This document shows, one piece after another, positions 59,958-64,000 of a stretch of 64,000 nucleotides of DNA. The position numbers and the translations under genes are program-made. Source of the stretch: Centroberyx gerrardi (Eukaryota > Chordata > Actinopteri > Beryciformes > Berycidae); contig NC_136008.1 in the NCBI RefSeq assembly GCF_048128805.1, positions 21,499,833-21,563,832 of the forward strand, written 5' to 3'. Each line of letters begins with the position of its first letter. Positions within the stretch are counted from its first letter, which is position 1. The notes below the pieces were generated by a model. That model ran no database searches and had not been told where the DNA came from. It saw only the letters and a list, made by a program, of their open reading frames with translations.

Positions 59958-62900
59958 GGTATATTTACTAGCAGTAGTTTACACAGTGTGCTCTAATCTC
60001 TCTTTCTGTGTGTGTCTGTCTGTGTTCTGCTCATTCAAGACTCAGCTGGTTGGAGCAGGTGCAAGCTGGTGACTCAAACACGTGCACGCTGCCTACCCCG
60101 TCCTTCTCTTACGCCTTTGTGTGGCAGGCCACCAAAAACACAAACCATCCAATGCTTTCTATAAACAGATGCACCCGCCCCATGTTCATCTAGCATACAC
60201 ACACACTCACAGACATACTGTATACACACACACACACGCACGCACATACACATACACACAGATGCTCTAGTAAATGAAATGTATTGGCCATGCAGAGACT
60301 TCACTACCAAAGAGTAGAATTTATTATATAATGACTGGTGCAGTGGCTGTGTTGGAAAACTTTACGTTTGCTTATGCAATCCTTGCTCACATCATAGCCT
60401 TGTTAGGGGCCTGTTTAGAAAATGCATCATAGTGTGCAGTTTCTATTTAAATGTGAATTTTGTTATTTTTATGTTTTTTTTTTTTGTATTTCCTCCTCTG
60501 TTCTACTCATCAGTTGTATTCCAACTCCTATGCCATCATATCTCATTCTATACTATTGTGTTCATTATTGTTCTTAGAGATCCCACAGGGATCAGGGGGT
60601 TAGACGTTTAGTAGAATTACAGTGCTTTACATGTGCAGTATATGCTTGCTGCTTGGTAGATTACAGTAGCAGCCGACTGACATAAATACGGAGGATAAAG
60701 AGCAGCCGTTATCATGACGTCACTAATGCAGCCATGGGCCTTATATAAGCATACTGTATGAACACTACACTCAGACGCTACCATGTAAGCTACAGTAGAA
60801 CATACTGTGCATTGTAGACAAAGTGTAGACCGCCTCACTGCCTAGGGCAAAAAGTGGCTTTGTAGGAGCTTTAAATGTATTGAGAGAAATTATTGGAGGG
60901 ATTCAATATGGTGTGTGTATGTGTGTGTGTGTTCATGTATGGGCGTGTGCGTGTTTGCGTGTATGTACATGTATTCATGGTTGCTTGGTTTATGTAGCTC
61001 TAGCGTGTGTATGCGCATGAACACCATCCGTCACTAGTATGAAAATAACAGTGAACAGGCCTGCCTGTCTTTGATCTCTATCATCTGACACTGATAGAGA
61101 AAGAGAGAGAGAGGGAGAGAGAGACAAAGCGACAGAGACAGTAAGAGACAGAGAGAGCTGAGGTTATGATCCCAGGATCGAGCTCCTCGACTGAAGTCCG
61201 ATGGAGGATCTCCCACTAATCCTTTAATATCACTCGTCCCACTGAGATACTGCCACCATCAACATGGTGATGCTAAGATGGCCTGGATGTGTATCAGCAT
61301 AGCAGACTACACCGTAGAAATCCTTCTTTATGAAACATAAATACTATCTTTTTAAGTTGTATCCCAAGAGGCCTCAGGCTAGAAATGTGGGGCATATGAA
61401 GTCGTCAGGCATCGGGCCATGGGGCTTTGCTGGGTTGGCTGTGTTTACTGTAGACAGCGGGTAGAAGTTGGTGGCCTTATCCATGAGTGGGCGGCTGCTT
61501 GGATGGTTGGTTGGCTGGTTGGCTTTAAATCTGTGCGGAGAGGCGACTAATGCAAGGGAATCCTTTGATTTGGGATTTTACAGCAGCCAAAGTCAAACGA
61601 AGTCAAACAGATCTTTCTGCCCAGGACAGATGTTGAGAGGCACAGAGTTCAAGTTAATTTCACTTGTACAGTATTGTGCTCACATCTGTTTATTTGGCCG
61701 AACGTGTCGTATGCTATGTAGCTCCTATGGCCTGTTTGTGTCTTATTTGAATGCGTGTAGCCTATGCAGAATATGATAACTTCACTTACATTTTTTTTAT
61801 ATTGTGATCAAGGTCATATTGTCGAGAGGTAATGGATACTTTAGTTTCTCAAGCTGTTTACCAGGGTTTGGTCTTTGTGTGTAACATCATAGGGCATTCT
61901 ACAGCAATATTTTAGCAAAGTGATGGGCGTGACCCATGAGTGATGAGGTGATATCAGATTGCCCCTGTTCTTGTCCGCCTGTGTACACTATATGTTTGCA
62001 ATTTAGTTAAGCGAGCTAATAGTGACGTGCTGTAGCGATGAATTGGGACAGGAAGCAGTGGAGCAGCCCAAGCCAACAATAGGCAGGGTATCCATTACCT
62101 CTCTATTGTTAGCCATGGCCAGGCTATTATTATAGCCCTGAGTGAGACAGAGACGGCTGACTGCAGTTTCAGTACTGCCCACCTACTGCTCCCAGGCAGG
62201 AACAACAACAATAACAACCAGACGGAGACAGGAGGTTTTGTATGCGGATGAGGATGGGACTGGTGAAAGAGCAGCAGGGGGTGGGGATGGGAGTGGAGCT
62301 GAGGTTGGGATAGCTGCAAGTTTTGGAGGGTGGGGATGAAGACAGGTATGGGAACATAATTGCCACACATGCGTCATTCGACTGTACAAAATTGTTGACG
62401 TTTTTGCTGACTATGAGGCTGGAAAAAATATGGTGATAGAGAGAGTGGACAGAAATGGCGCTGGAGGTGTAGATTGATGATTGGACTGGGCTTGAGTTTG
62501 TAGTGGGACTGAGTTGGCATTTGTAGTAGGACGGGTTGGGTTTATCGTATAGGGCTAGAGATGGACATGGAGCTGCAGCGGGGCTGGATTTTGGAGCTGG
62601 AGTTTGGGCTAACAAAGAGGGCAGTAACCTAGTAGTGGTGGAGCAAGGGCTGAGGCTGGTTACTAGAGTATTCCCACTGGAGCTGTTCAGCTGTATATGG
62701 GAGGAGATGTGACGTTACCATGGGACAATGTCAGCTGCCAAGAAAGTGCTGATCACAGCCAGAATAAAATGTATCTGTGTCAGGATGAATAAAGTAGGCT
62801 GGCAGAAGAGGCAACCAAGCATTCACATACAAAGGCAGACACATTCATACACACACCATTACAAAAGCATTTACTCAAACAAACACACAGATGTGCAAAA

Positions 62901-64000
62901 CCACAAACACGCACAAACACTGACGGATACGCCCCTGCTTTCTTAAGGCAATGATTAAATGTTGTTCGTATAGTTGAATTCTAGTCCACTGTGCAGTAAA
63001 CTGATTATATTGCCTTTGTCAATTTTAAAATGATTAGTAACACGTACATAGTCAAGTCTTGAAATGTTTAAAGATGTGCTGCCTCTACAAGCCTTGCATG
63101 GATATGTACTTGTGAATGTGGGGGCTGCTGGGTGATTAGCTGACTCTTTGCCACTTGGAAATCTCTCAGGAGGGGAGATATGGAGCAGCTCAATTGAATC
63201 CTGGCAGGTAATCTGAGGAAACAGATGGATTTTAGTTATATTTGGCAACAGATTAGCCACTTCCCCGTTGCTTAGAAAATCTGCTGTTGCCAACTCCTGT
63301 TTGACAATCTGAATATTAGTCCTTGGTCAGGAGGTCTGGCTTCTGCACTGTTAGATTGCCTATTCTGATGAGTGTGCCCTGCGCATTCAATCCTATCTGC
63401 GCTTTCTAAGGCCCAGCTGCGGTAGCCGGCCAACCTCTCAACCCGAAGCGCTTGCCCTCTCGCCGCCCCACCTGCTCTGCCTATCGCACCATGCCAGCGC
63501 CCGGTGCCAGAGGAAGTTATCAGCTCTCTATCCCCTGCCCCTAATCCTCTCTGAGGTGGAGAGAAAGTGTTAAGTAGCACTTCTCCTGGCATTTCTTGGA
63601 GAGGCAGAATGAACAGGTGTCTTGGGACCTAATCGGCTGTCTTTAAATGAGCTGCTATTTTTAGTACGCGCTCTCTCCTCTTAGAGTTTTGCAGGTAATG
63701 TACAGTAGAGGTGGTACAATGTGGGCTTTCTGTTTTATATATCCCGCAGAGATAATGCTGACACGGTCATACTCTGCGCAGGTTGATGTTCCATATATTG
63801 CTGGCTCGAGTACAGTAATAAACTCTCTAAAGGCTTTTATTAGGGGGATATACTGTGCTTGGAATTTCTGTTTATGTTACAGTAATGGGTGTTCTTGTTT
63901 ATCCTAACAGTCACCACATGGGCCCTAGATCTCTGTGCCATATAGCACCATTTGGCACATTAGTTTCCTATACCTTGTTTTATATCATTATGTACTGTAT

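Larger units (their letters stand above)
49742..64000 (+). other. rims2: rims2 intron 1 (continues past window)
   Basis: 14.3 kb without a supported exon on either strand. Long open frames such as 54859-55068, 58482-58778 and 62169-62615 are microsatellite or compositional artefacts. It is rich in simple repeats, three large dispersed elements (52955-53262, 53400-53690 and 53978-54325), a further family F copy at 59512-59822 and a SINE at 57285-57590. Confidence 0.75.

Noticed and set aside
62169-62615. 148-codon Pro/Ser-rich minus-strand frame
   Set aside because: It is a compositional artefact of GGA/TGG-rich DNA in the rims2 intron; it has no homology and no splice context.

Overview
The window is vertebrate nuclear DNA, most likely from a ray-finned (teleost) fish. 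It holds split protein genes with GT-AG introns, about five closely spaced vertebrate orthologues in 64 kb, abundant (CA)n, (GA)n and (TGAC)n microsatellites, and many short dispersed repeats (MITEs and SINE/LINE tails) of the kind common in fish genomes. The species cannot be fixed from the sequence alone. There are no bacterial, viral or organellar features, no CRISPR array, and no autonomous transposase or reverse transcriptase reading frame.

Layout from left to right. (1) 1674-6538, minus strand: two coding exons of a BTB-Kelch gene that best fits klhl32, giving the BTB domain only; the later exons lie off the left edge. (2) 6539-13453: intergenic and 5' non-coding DNA with repeats and a probable promoter area. 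(3) 13454-23532, plus: complete fzd6 (frizzled-6) in seven coding exons, 714 codons, followed by a probable 2.4 kb 3' UTR that carries a MITE. (4) 26576-31373, plus: complete cthrc1 in four exons, 229 codons. (5) 33110-36911, minus: complete slc25a32 (mitochondrial folate/FAD carrier) in seven exons, 319 codons. (6) 38623-46464, plus: complete dcaf13 (WDSOF1/Sof1) in eleven exons, 445 codons. (7) 49566-49741, plus: first coding exon of rims2; the rest of the window to 64000 is its first large intron, rich in microsatellites and repeats.

The order and orientation fzd6 > cthrc1 > < slc25a32, dcaf13 > rims2 > is that of human 8q22.3, so this is an ancient conserved block rather than a functional cassette. 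The genes act in different processes: planar polarity/Wnt reception (fzd6) with the secreted Wnt/PCP cofactor Cthrc1; mitochondrial one-carbon/FAD transport (slc25a32); ribosome biogenesis and CUL4 ubiquitination (dcaf13); and synaptic vesicle priming (rims2). fzd6 and cthrc1 are the only neighbours with a known functional link. slc25a32 and dcaf13 are divergently arranged about 1.7 kb apart. klhl32 lies elsewhere in human (6q16), so the klhl32/fzd6 junction marks a lineage rearrangement.

All exon boundaries were read by eye from splice dinucleotides, reading-frame phase and similarity to remembered family proteins. Every complete gene sums to an intact open frame. UTR limits and repeat family names are less certain.
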